Shown: positions 44,772 through 52,698 of the stretch, one piece after another | Layout: each line of letters begins with the position of its first letter | Numbering within the stretch: position 1 is the first letter of the stretch | Source: Terribacillus saccharophilus | GTDB taxonomy: Bacteria; Bacillota; Bacilli; Bacillales; Amphibacillaceae | Assembly (NCBI GenBank): GCA_900110015.1 | Contig: FOCD01000001.1 | Location: 1,406,070 to 1,470,069, forward strand | Reading direction: 5' to 3' | DNA: 64,000 nucleotides | Made by a program: the position numbers and the translations under genes | Notes under the pieces: generated by a model | Told to the model about the DNA's origin: nothing | Seen by the model: only the letters and a program-made list of their open reading frames with translations | Database searches by the model: none

Positions 44772-45614
44772 TTAGGTCTGCTTTTTATACAAACTTTTGT
44801 CTGTTTTGAATACCTTTGCTAATCTTTTAAAGATAGTTATAATTGCCAGGACTGTAACAAGGATCAAGGTAATTGTTGCACCTGGTGGAGTACCATACTC
44901 ATAAGAAGTTACTAATCCGCTTAACATACCAGTTAACGTAATAGGTATCCCTATTAATATAGTGCTCGAAAAGCTTTTGCTCAAGCGCATAGAAATGGCT
45001 GCAGGTAAAATTAAAATTGCCGACACTAATAATGCACCTACAATTGGCATAATAATAGCAATGGTTATCCCGGTTAACACATTAAATAAGATTGACATAG
45101 TCTTTATAGGCAACCCGGCAGTAAATGCCGTTTCTTCATCAAAAATCATTACGTACATTGCCTTGCGAAATATTAGATATAAACACACAATGATACCTGC
45201 CAATAAGTAGAGTATCCAAACCTGCTGCATACTAATTGTTACGATTGATCCAAATAAAAATTGGTTGATACTTAGTGTTGTACCTCCTTGATTCAAACTA
45301 ATTAGAAACAATGCTAAAGCCATTCCCCCTGACATCAAAATGGCAATAGAAACTTCAGAATATGTCCGATATAACATGCGCATATATTCCAGTAATATTG
45401 CAATTACTATTACCATCAAAATATTTGTCCAGGTTGGATTAATGCTTATTAATAGTCCTAATGCCACTCCAGCTAATGAAACGTGAGCTAGGGTGTCTGC
45501 CATAAGTGACTGCCTACGCAATATGAGAAACAATCCTAACATTGGTGCTATTAATGAAATGATAAATGAGGCTTGGAAAGCTCTTTGCATGAATCCATAG
45601 AGAAACATCTCCAA
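44772..45614 (-). CDS. znuB: zinc ABC transporter permease ZnuB/AdcB
   Basis: 280-residue ABC-3 family permease with eight to nine helices. APMLGLFLILRRQSLMADTLAHVSLAGVALG is the family signature. TTG at 45614 has SD aaaggaggg; an ATG two codons on is an alternative. The reading frame begins within the end of znuC (64-base overlap), so the two are cotranslated. With ZnuC and one of the two ZnuA proteins it forms the high-affinity zinc importer. Confidence 0.93.
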   Translation of the reverse strand: MEMFLYGFMQRAFQASFIISLIAPMLGLFLILRRQSLMADTLAHVSLAGVALGLLISINPTWTNILMVIVIAILLEYMRMLYRTYSEVSIAILMSGGMALALFLISLNQGGTTLSINQFLFGSIVTISMQQVWILYLLAGIIVCLYLIFRKAMYVMIFDEETAFTAGLPIKTMSILFNVLTGITIAIIMPIVGALLVSAILILPAAISMRLSKSFSSTILIGIPITLTGMLSGLVTSYEYGTPPGATITLILVTVLAIITIFKRLAKVFKTDKSLYKKQT

Positions 45615-46267
45615 GGCAATCCCTCCTTTCGTATAAGTTCAATATGTTTATTACAGTATTTTCGAAGTTCATCGTGATCATGTGTGACCATCAAAATTCC
45701 CTTACCGTGCGACTCACTGTGATGCTTTAACAACTTGTAAAATTCCTCGCGTGATTTAGTATCCATGCCTGTGGTAGGTTCATCTAATACAAACAGATCT
45801 GGGTCTGTCGCAAAAACACGTGCTATAGAGATTCTTTGTTTTTGTCCCCCCGACAATTCGCCGACCTTTTTGTAGCGCATATCCCACATTCCAACTGATT
45901 CAAGGGCACGCCTAACTTGTTCTTTATCCTCTTTATTTAATTTTCTAAACCATTTGCCTCTTTGATAACGACCAGACTGAACTAATTCCAATACTGTACT
46001 GGGGAAGCCAACATTAAATGAAGCCACTTGTTGAGGAACATATCCAACCATTAACTTCTCTCCGAAACAATTTTTGGGCGACAAGCTAACTTGTCCGGTT
46101 GTCGGCTTAAGCAGGCCTAAGATATTACGTATTAAGGTGCTTTTAGCAGCCCCATTTTCACCTGTCAGCATAATAAAATCCCCTGGGTTTAATTCAAATG
46201 AAATATTTGTTAGAACAGGTTCCTTTTCATAATGAAATGCTAGTTCATCAACTTTAATATAGTACAT
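45551..46267 (-). CDS. znuC: zinc ABC transporter ATPase ZnuC/AdcC
   Basis: 238 residues. Walker A is GENGAAKST, with Ala at the position usually Gly; Bacillus/streptococcal AdcC proteins share this variant so it is not a defect. YVPQQVASFNVGFPSTVLELVQSGRY is typical of AdcC; signature LSGGQKQRI, Walker B LFVLDEPTTGMD. C-terminal HIELIRKEGLPWRCFSMDSC is close to B. subtilis ZnuC. SD gagaggt. Lies about 200 bases downstream of the AdcA-type gene, across an inverted-repeat element. Confidence 0.94.
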   Translation of the reverse strand: MYYIKVDELAFHYEKEPVLTNISFELNPGDFIMLTGENGAAKSTLIRNILGLLKPTTGQVSLSPKNCFGEKLMVGYVPQQVASFNVGFPSTVLELVQSGRYQRGKWFRKLNKEDKEQVRRALESVGMWDMRYKKVGELSGGQKQRISIARVFATDPDLFVLDEPTTGMDTKSREEFYKLLKHHSESHGKGILMVTHDHDELRKYCNKHIELIRKEGLPWRCFSMDSCKELSKPHLSFH

Positions 46268-46303
46268 GATTATATCTACCTCTCTATTGACTCCGTGGAA
46301 AAG

Positions 46304-46455
46304 GGAACAAACTCTAAAAAATTATCAGCTGCCAAAAGTCTTGGTAACTCCGCTTCACTATACAAGACAAACGAAGAAACTTCAGACACTAGAACTGCGA
46401 TAAACTTGGCTAGCCACCAGTAAGGGGTCGATGGTTAACCTCATAGAGTTTGTTC
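46304..46455. repeat. 152-bp element with 13-bp terminal inverted repeats
   Basis: GGAACAAACTCTA (46304-46316) and its exact complement TAGAGTTTGTTCC (46443-46455) bracket about 126 bases without an ORF between adcA and znuC. It could be a MITE-like insertion, or a long-range RNA stem in the operon transcript. No clear target-site duplication is seen. Confidence 0.5.
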
Positions 46456-46469
46456 CGCTTATTACATAT

Positions 46470-47984
46470 TTAATAGATGCTGGTTTGCAATGCTTTTAGA
46501 TTTTGACGCATTGCGTCTAAATATCCCAAATCGTTAGCTAATAATTCTTCAGAAAGTACCTCTAAATCATATAAGACAGCTGTTTCTGTCCCTGTTTCTG
46601 CAGCAACGGTTTGAGCAATAGAGGAGCTAGCACCTTGTTGGTAATAAATAACTGGAACGTTGTGTTCTTGAACTAACTCACCAATTTCAGCAATTCGGGA
46701 TGGACTTGGTTCTACTTCAGTAGATAGTCCACCAATTGCAATTTGTTCTAAATCATAACGTTCTGCAAGGTAGCCGAATGCTTGATGCTGTACGACAAAG
46801 GCTCGATTTTCTGCATCTTCCAATGTAGTCCGATATTCTTCATCTAAAGCCTTAAGCTCTTCCACAAAAGCTTCTGCGTTTTCTTCATAAACTTCTTTTC
46901 CATCTGGATCTGCTTCGATTAAGGCATTACGAATAGCAAGTACCTGATCTTGCGCCAATACCGGATCAAGCCATATATGAGGATCTTGATCCTCATGGTC
47001 ATCAATCAATACAGAAACTGAACTTGATTCTGCATGGACATTATTGTCATTATCATAAAGTACAGCCTTCGCTTCGAAACTTTCTCCTGTTGTTTTATAT
47101 TCAAAACGCTCAGTCTCTTGATCTGGTACAGCTTCCCAATCTTGATCTGCATCTTCTCTTATGAACCAATTCCAATGTTCAAAATCTGTCTCTTCATGCG
47201 ATTCTGCAACAAGTGTCACAACATCACCTGTATGATAATGATCTGCTAAACCCGCAATAGATATTTCTTCCCCTGCGTGTGCATCGCTATGACCTTCGTG
47301 TTCTTCATCTTCGTGTGCATGGCTATCATGATTATCGATATGAAGTTCTACTGGCTCAGATTCTGCATAAACTTCATGATTGTTATCATAAACAACTGCT
47401 TGAACTTCAAGGCTTTCTTCCGGGGCCTCGAAGGTAAATGTTTCTGTTCCTTGTCCAGAAATAGCAGCCCATTCTTCATCTGCATTAGCACGTTGATACC
47501 AATGCCAGTGATCATAATCTGCATCTCCTGTTAATTGCGCCGTTAGCTCAATCTCATCACCAGTGTGATAATGATTAGCCACACCCTCGACTTGTACACT
47601 ATCGGTATCTGATTTACCAGGTCCATCTGCCGCTCGTGCAATGATAAGATTGTCATTTTCTATGGTGTTAAATAAACTTTTTGTCCAAAACTCCATCTCT
47701 TCACTGCTGTATACAAATACATCCGCTTCGTTTACAGCTGCTACATCCTGTGCACTAGGTTCATAGTGATGGGCATCCTGTCCTTCAGAGACCATTAGCT
47801 GTACATCCGCGCGATCTCCGGCTACATTTTTAGTGAATTCATACATTGGCAAAAAAGAAGCTATTACGGAAATTTTGTTTTCTTCGTTTTTAGAGGATTC
47901 TTGGGTGTCTTGTGACTGACAACCGAAAAGAACTGCTGTTACAGAAAAAAGAACTAATAAGGTGCGGAGTATTTTGAGATTCAC
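46470..47984 (-). CDS. adcA: AdcA/ZnuA-type zinc-binding lipoprotein with two inserted His/Trp-rich modules
   Basis: 504 residues. Signal and lipobox (LFGC, Cys22), then the N-lobe of a cluster 9 zinc-binding protein (ISVIASFLPMYEFTKNVAG; zinc ligand His73 in AHHYEPS). The usual His-rich loop is replaced by two about 85-residue copies of a module (132-218 and 243-331), each with HYHTGD, HW(H/N)W(Y/F) and A-YD-N--V-AES, separated by a His-rich linker (NHDSHAHEDEEHEGHSDAH). The C-lobe follows with His336 (DPHIWLDPV) and His400 (VQHQAFGY). The usual FEE in the later strand reads YYQQ. Normal length is about 320. Downstream of the ZinT gene; likely delivers zinc to ZnuBC. Confidence 0.9.
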   Translation of the reverse strand: MNLKILRTLLVLFSVTAVLFGCQSQDTQESSKNEENKISVIASFLPMYEFTKNVAGDRADVQLMVSEGQDAHHYEPSAQDVAAVNEADVFVYSSEEMEFWTKSLFNTIENDNLIIARAADGPGKSDTDSVQVEGVANHYHTGDEIELTAQLTGDADYDHWHWYQRANADEEWAAISGQGTETFTFEAPEESLEVQAVVYDNNHEVYAESEPVELHIDNHDSHAHEDEEHEGHSDAHAGEEISIAGLADHYHTGDVVTLVAESHEETDFEHWNWFIREDADQDWEAVPDQETERFEYKTTGESFEAKAVLYDNDNNVHAESSSVSVLIDDHEDQDPHIWLDPVLAQDQVLAIRNALIEADPDGKEVYEENAEAFVEELKALDEEYRTTLEDAENRAFVVQHQAFGYLAERYDLEQIAIGGLSTEVEPSPSRIAEIGELVQEHNVPVIYYQQGASSSIAQTVAAETGTETAVLYDLEVLSEELLANDLGYLDAMRQNLKALQTSIY

Positions 47985-48031
47985 TATAAACTCTCCTTTG
48001 TTATGTTGAAAAAGAAATAATACAAAAGCAG

Positions 48032-48061
48032 GGAGAAGAGAAACTTTTGCTTCTCTTCTCC
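48032..48061 (-). terminator. hairpin between zinT-like and adcA-like genes
   Basis: Stem GGAGAAGAGAA / TTCTCTTCTCC with loop GCAAAAGT-like; followed by CTGCTTTTG on the minus strand. Probably a partial terminator giving more ZinT-like than AdcA-like mRNA. Confidence 0.65.
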
Positions 48062-48068
48062 ACTGTAC

Positions 48069-49031
48069 TTAATGCGCTAATTGATCACGAACTATACCAT
48101 CTGCATCTAAATTAGAAGGATAATACGTTGGCCAATGTGTAACCTCTTCTAATAGTTCTTCACGATTATCTCCCCAATATAAATGGTAGTGATGTGAATC
48201 CGTTGGAGATATGAGGTGGTCACTGAATTGAATGTATTGCGGCATATCAGCATCTCCATCAACTAGCTTGTAAACAAAACGTACGCCTCGATTACCTGCT
48301 TCGTAATTAAGAATCTCATATCCATCATTCTCGTAATTGCCTTGGAGTTCTTGTCCATCCTGGAAAAACGTTACATTACCATTGTCAATAATGATGCGTT
48401 CTACATCTGTTTCATATCCAGTTGTATAGTATTCTTTGTATTCTTCCGCTGTCATATCGCCTTCTTCTGCTTTGTGTTCAAAGACTTCGTCTAAGTCACC
48501 ATCCAGAAGGTAAGGGTATACAGACTGCCAATCTCCTTCCCAGTCTGATAATTCACGATTCTCTACTTGTTCATCTTCAAAGATACCTGCATTAATATTT
48601 CTGCTTTCTTCATCATGACCATGGTGGTCATCAATAACGATAGTAACTGGTTCGGACTCTGCGTACACTTCATGGTCACCATCGTAAAGCGTCGCCTTAA
48701 TTTCTAAGCCATCAGTTGTTGCTTCCCCTGTAAAGGTTTCCCCCTGTTGACCGGAAGCCGCTTCCCATTCGGTTTGATCACTTTCTTTTATGTACCAATG
48801 CCAATGATCATAATCAACATCTTCACTGAGTACAGCAGTTAATTCGATTGTATCTCCTGTATGATAATGGTCACCTAAGCCTTCTATCTCAATTTCTCCT
48901 GACTCTTGTACTTCTGCCCCTTCTGTTTCTGACGCGTTATTATTAGTTGCTGTTTCTTCTTCTGTATTCTGGCAAGCTACTAACGTTACGCTTAAAGCTA
49001 ATAAACTAATAAGCAAAGATAATTTCTTCAA
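48069..49031 (-). CDS. zinT: ZinT-family zinc-binding lipoprotein with one His/Trp-rich module
   Basis: 320 residues from TTG 49031 (MKKLSLLISLLALSVTLVAC, lipid Cys20; SD aggaag); an ATG at 49052 lies almost against the Zur box. Residues about 49-133 are the same HYHTGD...HWHWY...AESEP module found twice in the neighbouring AdcA-like protein. The C-terminal part is a complete ZinT/YodA domain (LSDWEGDWQSVYPYLLDGDL, EYYTTGYETDVERI, zinc-ligand region SHHYHLYWG, HWPTYYP). In streptococci ZinT is fused to AdcA; here they are separate. Controlled by a Zur-like box just upstream, so made under zinc starvation. Confidence 0.9.
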   Translation of the reverse strand: MKKLSLLISLLALSVTLVACQNTEEETATNNNASETEGAEVQESGEIEIEGLGDHYHTGDTIELTAVLSEDVDYDHWHWYIKESDQTEWEAASGQQGETFTGEATTDGLEIKATLYDGDHEVYAESEPVTIVIDDHHGHDEESRNINAGIFEDEQVENRELSDWEGDWQSVYPYLLDGDLDEVFEHKAEEGDMTAEEYKEYYTTGYETDVERIIIDNGNVTFFQDGQELQGNYENDGYEILNYEAGNRGVRFVYKLVDGDADMPQYIQFSDHLISPTDSHHYHLYWGDNREELLEEVTHWPTYYPSNLDADGIVRDQLAH

Positions 49032-49060
49032 GTATGTTCTTCCTCTCTCCATATTGGTAA

Positions 49061-49075
49061 TCGTAATGTTTACGT
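49061..49075. promoter_or_regulatory. Zur box upstream of zinT
   Basis: TCGTAATGTTTACGT fits the B. subtilis Zur consensus TCGTAATNATTACGA with two mismatches, 30 bases from the proposed TTG start. Confidence 0.75.
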
Positions 49076-49378
49076 TTTAAAGATTATACACACTTTCTCA
49101 AATTGTCAAGACATAATTTCTTTTGGTTTTGCCAATGGAGATTGAGAAAGTTGCTAAATGGATTGAAGAATATAAGGTAATTGAATTGTGTTGAAAATGT
49201 CTCTTGAGGATAAACATGACGAATCAGAGATGAATTTGGTATGTACACATTTGGTGAGAAGTACGCGGAATACATTCTAAAATGGAGAGAATAGCAGTTA
49301 AATATTAAGAGATAGGTAGAGTTATCGCTATCTATTTAGAGAAATAAAGATCAAACAAATTATTGGACTTGAAAGGTA
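49076..49378. other. intergenic, no gene seen
   Basis: About 300 AT-rich bases between the zinT Zur box and the stop of the Fur-family gene; small open frames here lack SD sequences. Confidence 0.5.
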
Positions 49379-49792
49379 TCATTTACAAGTAGGACACATC
49401 CCGTAAACTTCAAAACGGTGATTATCGATTGTGTAATCTTTCGGTAACACGCTTCGAATATTCTCTAACAAACAAACTTCAATTGCTTTAGTAAGTCCAC
49501 ATTTCTTACAGATAAAATGATGATCATACCCTTCAACGTTACAAAGGAATCTAAAGTGCTTCAAACCATCTATCGTAGTCATTTCTAAGATACCTATTTC
49601 TACCATGGTATAAAGGTTGCGATATAAAGTATTGTAACTTGCTCCTGCAAACTTTAAATTAAACTCTTTCCATACAACTATTGCAGCAGTATAATCTGAG
49701 TTCCTTTCAAATATTTGAAGTAACTTATCTCTCTGCACTGTTTGTCTATAACCATTTTCTTTTAAGATTTCTAGTGCTTTTTTTCTATTCAC
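49379..49792 (-). CDS. zur: Fur-family regulator, probably Zur
   Basis: 137 residues. N-terminal winged helix (ALEILKENGYRQTVQRDKLL; recognition helix SYNTLYRNLYTMVEIG), C-terminal dimerisation and metal domain with Asp-His-His (90-92), CKKC (95-98) and CPTC (133-136) structural zinc cysteines plus Cys84. The location amid zinc uptake genes with Zur-box palindromes argues for Zur over Fur or PerR. No SD of note before the ATG (a weak gaa-ga). It probably represses the zinc genes on both sides when zinc is ample. Confidence 0.88.
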   Translation of the reverse strand: MNRKKALEILKENGYRQTVQRDKLLQIFERNSDYTAAIVVWKEFNLKFAGASYNTLYRNLYTMVEIGILEMTTIDGLKHFRFLCNVEGYDHHFICKKCGLTKAIEVCLLENIRSVLPKDYTIDNHRFEVYGMCPTCK

Positions 49793-50040
49793 AACACTTC
49801 ATTCCTTACTTATAAAATTAGATGTCCCGGCGTCAAAAGATTGATAAACCGCTCCCGCTAAATATTCTTCGACGTTAACGAACGTTAAATTACCAACTAC
49901 GGTCTTTTGTTTCTGAGACCCCCATTTGTCATAACAAAATCTGTTCTTTCCTACTCTTTCAAATTACATGACCAAGAATATGATCATGATGCGGATGAGT
50001 TAAGAGTATTGTGACTATGTCATCACTTCACTAGATAAAG

Positions 50041-50053
50041 TGTAATAATTACA
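50041..50053. promoter_or_regulatory. Zur-like palindrome
   Basis: TGTAATAATTACA, perfect 6-1-6 inverted repeat between zur and the 86-residue gene; half sites differ from Zur TCGTAAT at two positions. Confidence 0.4.
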
Positions 50054-50213
50054 GTTTAACTTGGATACAGCATATCTTTTAATAAATCGTTGGTCAACAT
50101 TTTTTCTGAAATAATGCCATATAACAAGCGTCAGCAAGTTTTTTTACTGGAATTAAATTTTTCTTTTTCTTTACTCCATTTAATATTTTTGGTTTAATTC
50201 GTCTATACACAAA

Positions 50214-50228
50214 TAATAATAATTACGA
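50214..50228. promoter_or_regulatory. Zur box upstream of the 86-residue gene
   Basis: TAATAATAATTACGA has a perfect right half (ATTACGA) and a 5/7 left half of TCGTAATNATTACGA; it lies 14 bases before the start codon, at the SD or transcription start. Confidence 0.65.
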
Positions 50229-50242
50229 TTTAAGGGTGAGAT

Positions 50243-50503
50243 ATGAATATGAATTTAAAGAAAGAATGTTTTAATTTTCTAACGGAGCATCTGACCACTA
50301 CCAGAACTTATACTTTAGAACACAACAATATTTTTCATGTTATGGATAGTCAATTTATTGTTGCAGAAGTACTGGATGCTTCTGATGAGGAGCTTTACAC
50401 AATTTTAGATATCTTAAGAAAGATGGAACCTTCTCAAGATAATCTTCACCAATTTTTATCTCATATGGCTGCATTGTATATTTCAGTAAATGTAAATTCA
50501 TAA
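50243..50503 (+). CDS. hypothetical 86-residue protein under a Zur box
   Basis: Small cytoplasmic helical protein, ATG 50243 with SD gggtgag. Rich in Leu, His and acidic residues (TLEHNNIFHVMDSQFIVAEV, DEELYTILDILRKMEPSQD). No CxxC zinc motif. I do not recognise the family. The Zur box adjoining its start and its location between zur and a second znuA suggest a role in zinc starvation, for example metallochaperone or post-transcriptional partner, but there is no direct evidence. Confidence 0.7.
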   Translation: MNMNLKKECFNFLTEHLTTTRTYTLEHNNIFHVMDSQFIVAEVLDASDEELYTILDILRKMEPSQDNLHQFLSHMAALYISVNVNS

Positions 50504-50648
50504 TTGTAATCTCCCTCTACTTCCTAAACTTTATCTTGTACCTCTCCTTCTTGTTAAAAACTTTCCTTTTGTCAGCTAATAGTAAAAATTTTAATAAAAA
50601 ATTTGACTTTCTCTATAAATAGGCGTAGTCTAATTCCTGTTAAATAGT

Positions 50649-50660
50649 AAAGGTTACGAT
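50649..50660. promoter_or_regulatory. Zur box upstream of second znuA
   Basis: Core GTAAAGGTTACGA within AAATAGTAAAGGTTACGATTT (50643-50663 written in parts) fits the Zur consensus outer AAAT...ATTT and right half with three core mismatches; 25 bases before the znuA start. Confidence 0.65.
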
Positions 50661-50687
50661 TTAAGTGACGTAAGAAGGGATTTTAGT

Positions 50688-51650
50688 ATGGCTAGGAAAA
50701 ATAAAACATTTAAGGTGAGTTTAGGTGTAATGTTATTATCTGCTGGCCTAATGGGTTGCAGCAATGACAACGTACAAGATGATTCGGGAAATAAAAAAGA
50801 TGAAAAGTTGGATATCGTAACAACATTTTATCCAATGTATGACTTTACAAGGAACGTAGCTGGTGAACATTCTAATGTTAGTGCTTTGGTTCAAGCTGGC
50901 GTCGAGCCTCATGAATTTGAACCTACTGCTAAAGATATTGCTAAAATTGAAGATGCAGATATATTTGTATACAACGGAAATGAGATGGAAACTTGGGTAC
51001 CAAGTGTCCTAAATAGTATCGATACAGACAAAGTGACGGTAGTTGATGCTAGTAAAGATATTTCACTGGATGCTTCACCTGTTAATGACTTTGAAATCGA
51101 AGGCGGAGAAGAAGAGGAAGAAGAATCTGCTTTAGATCCACATGTGTGGTTAAATCCCGTATTGGCTCAAGAAGAAGTTAATGCTATTGAACAAGGACTC
51201 GTTAGCGTAGATAAGAATAATAAATCAGACTACCAAGAGAATGCAGCGGTCTATAAAGATAAATTATCCGATTTAGATCTAGAATTTCATAATGCTTTGG
51301 ATAATGCCTCCAATAAAGAATTTGTTACCCAACATGCTGCTTTTGGTTATCTTGCCAAGGAATATGGCTTAACACAAATTGCCATTGCGGGTCTCTCTCC
51401 TGAAGAAGAGCCGAGTCCAGCTAAATTAGGGCAACTTCAAGATTATATCGAAGATAACAATATTGGCGTCATCTACTTTGAAGAAGTTGCTTCTCCAAAA
51501 ACTGCGCAAACTCTTGCTGACGCAACAGGTGCAAAAGCAGAGCTACTAAGCCCTATAGAAGGAATTACAAAAGAAGAGCAAGATAAAGGTGTAGATTATA
51601 TTCAAACAATGAAAAATAACCTTGATGCATTAAAACAAGTAATTAAATAA
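50688..51650 (+). CDS. znuA: zinc ABC transporter substrate-binding lipoprotein ZnuA (second copy)
   Basis: 320 residues, cluster 9 metal-binding protein of usual length. Signal with lipobox LMGC (Cys24); zinc ligands His75 (GVEPHEFEPT), His152 (DPHVWLNPV) and His216 (VTQHAAFGYL); FEEVASPKTAQTLA is retained. The inter-lobe loop is acidic (GGEEEEEESALD) rather than His-rich and has none of the modules of its neighbour. SD agaaggg. Under a Zur box and transcribed away from znuBC; it presumably shares that permease/ATPase with the other AdcA. Confidence 0.93.
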   Translation: MARKNKTFKVSLGVMLLSAGLMGCSNDNVQDDSGNKKDEKLDIVTTFYPMYDFTRNVAGEHSNVSALVQAGVEPHEFEPTAKDIAKIEDADIFVYNGNEMETWVPSVLNSIDTDKVTVVDASKDISLDASPVNDFEIEGGEEEEEESALDPHVWLNPVLAQEEVNAIEQGLVSVDKNNKSDYQENAAVYKDKLSDLDLEFHNALDNASNKEFVTQHAAFGYLAKEYGLTQIAIAGLSPEEEPSPAKLGQLQDYIEDNNIGVIYFEEVASPKTAQTLADATGAKAELLSPIEGITKEEQDKGVDYIQTMKNNLDALKQVIK

Positions 51651-51723
51651 AATAGGTAACATCATGAAGAAGATTTAGAGTGCTTCAGCTGTGCGGTTAT
51701 TCTGCTAGTACGGGAGAAATGTA

Positions 51724-51750
51724 AAACAGCCCATTTAATATGGGCTGTTT
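51724..51750 (+). terminator. terminator after second znuA
   Basis: Stem AAACAGCCCAT / ATGGGCTGTTT with short loop; T run is limited. Confidence 0.75.
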
Positions 51751-51779
51751 GCATTGTACTAAATACAGGATAGGCATAG

Positions 51780-52529
51780 TCATTCAAATAATTCTTCAAC
51801 ACCGAAATACTTCAATAAAGTAACTTTACGTCCTTCCCTATCCCATTTGTGATATTCCTCAAATACTTTCATCTCGTCGTTTTGAAATTTCTTCTCAACC
51901 AGATATTTCACTGTAAAACCGCTTCGCCAGTAATCATACATAATACTAGTCAAGCTTCCCCCATAGGAACTGCTTCCAAATACTTCGAGCGTATGGTCTC
52001 CGTACTTGTCTTTAAATAATCCTATTAGCTTATATTCTATATCGCTGATTCTCTCAAACTCCCGCTCTTCCAATAGGTGCTTTCTAGATAAATAATCGCA
52101 CATACCTTCTTCAAACCAGATGCCATCGTCTCTATCATCTTCAAATTCATCCAAAAATAAATCGGAATGATGTGTCAATTCATGTCCTGCTATAGCCAAT
52201 ACTTGATTAATGGTAATTTGCTCGTAGAAAGCCTTTATTTCAGGGTGATTCTGATCTTCCAATTGTTCAATAAACAGTGCTTTCCACGCAGAAAGATCAG
52301 GCGTCATATATATAATGTCCTTACTCGTAAAAGCTGGGATCGGCACTTCAGAAAAAACGGATGTTGCCAGCTCCGGAGTAGTCCAGACAATTGCTTTTGG
52401 TAAGTCTACTAACATGTATTTTGTTTGGAGTACACTTTGGTAAGCGGAAAGTTTCTCTTTGAATTGTTCTGAAATCGTATGATACGCATCATATTCTGCT
52501 GCATTCTCTAAAGAAAAAATATATCTCAT
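51780..52529 (-). CDS. gluzincin-like zinc metalloprotease (HExxH), unknown family
   Basis: 249 residues, ATG 52529 (MRYIFSLENAAEYDAYH) with SD aaggag. Zinc motif HELTHH in VLAIAGHELTHHSDLF and a downstream Glu in WFEEGMCDYLSRKHLL, the E-x-x-x-D pattern of gluzincins. No signal peptide, so cytoplasmic. Possibly a peptidase or a peptidase-like regulator; substrate unknown. Its proximity to the zinc island may be chance, as no Zur box precedes it. Confidence 0.75.
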   Translation of the reverse strand: MRYIFSLENAAEYDAYHTISEQFKEKLSAYQSVLQTKYMLVDLPKAIVWTTPELATSVFSEVPIPAFTSKDIIYMTPDLSAWKALFIEQLEDQNHPEIKAFYEQITINQVLAIAGHELTHHSDLFLDEFEDDRDDGIWFEEGMCDYLSRKHLLEEREFERISDIEYKLIGLFKDKYGDHTLEVFGSSSYGGSLTSIMYDYWRSGFTVKYLVEKKFQNDEMKVFEEYHKWDREGRKVTLLKYFGVEELFE

Positions 52530-52698
52530 TCTAAAACTCCTTGTGATATATGATTTTTCTTTAGATTTTAACATAATTATCCATAACGTAATTTCATTAA
52601 TTCAAAAACCAACATTAAAAGTGCCGTTTCGCAATCTATCTCTATGTTAAAATAAGTGAACATGCTTTTCACTCTATCTATAAGGAACGGGAAACGAT

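Larger units (their letters stand above)
49793..50242. other. intergenic region with a Zur-like palindrome
   Basis: About 450 bases. Contains TGTAATAATTACA (50041-50053), a perfect palindrome that differs from the Zur core by a symmetric C-to-T change, and the Zur box of the next gene. Minus-strand codons at about 49963-50028 read TILLTHPHHDHILGHVI, resembling a metallo-beta-lactamase metal motif, but stops on both sides leave only a fragment. Confidence 0.5.

Noticed and set aside
45800..46190. Walker A Gly-to-Ala change in ZnuC as a defect
   Set aside because: GxNGA(A/S)KS(T) is normal for AdcC/ZnuC of bacilli and streptococci.
51780..52529. Including the HExxH protein in the Zur regulon
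   Set aside because: No Zur-like box in front of it and its gene is transcribed toward the zinc island from a separate promoter.
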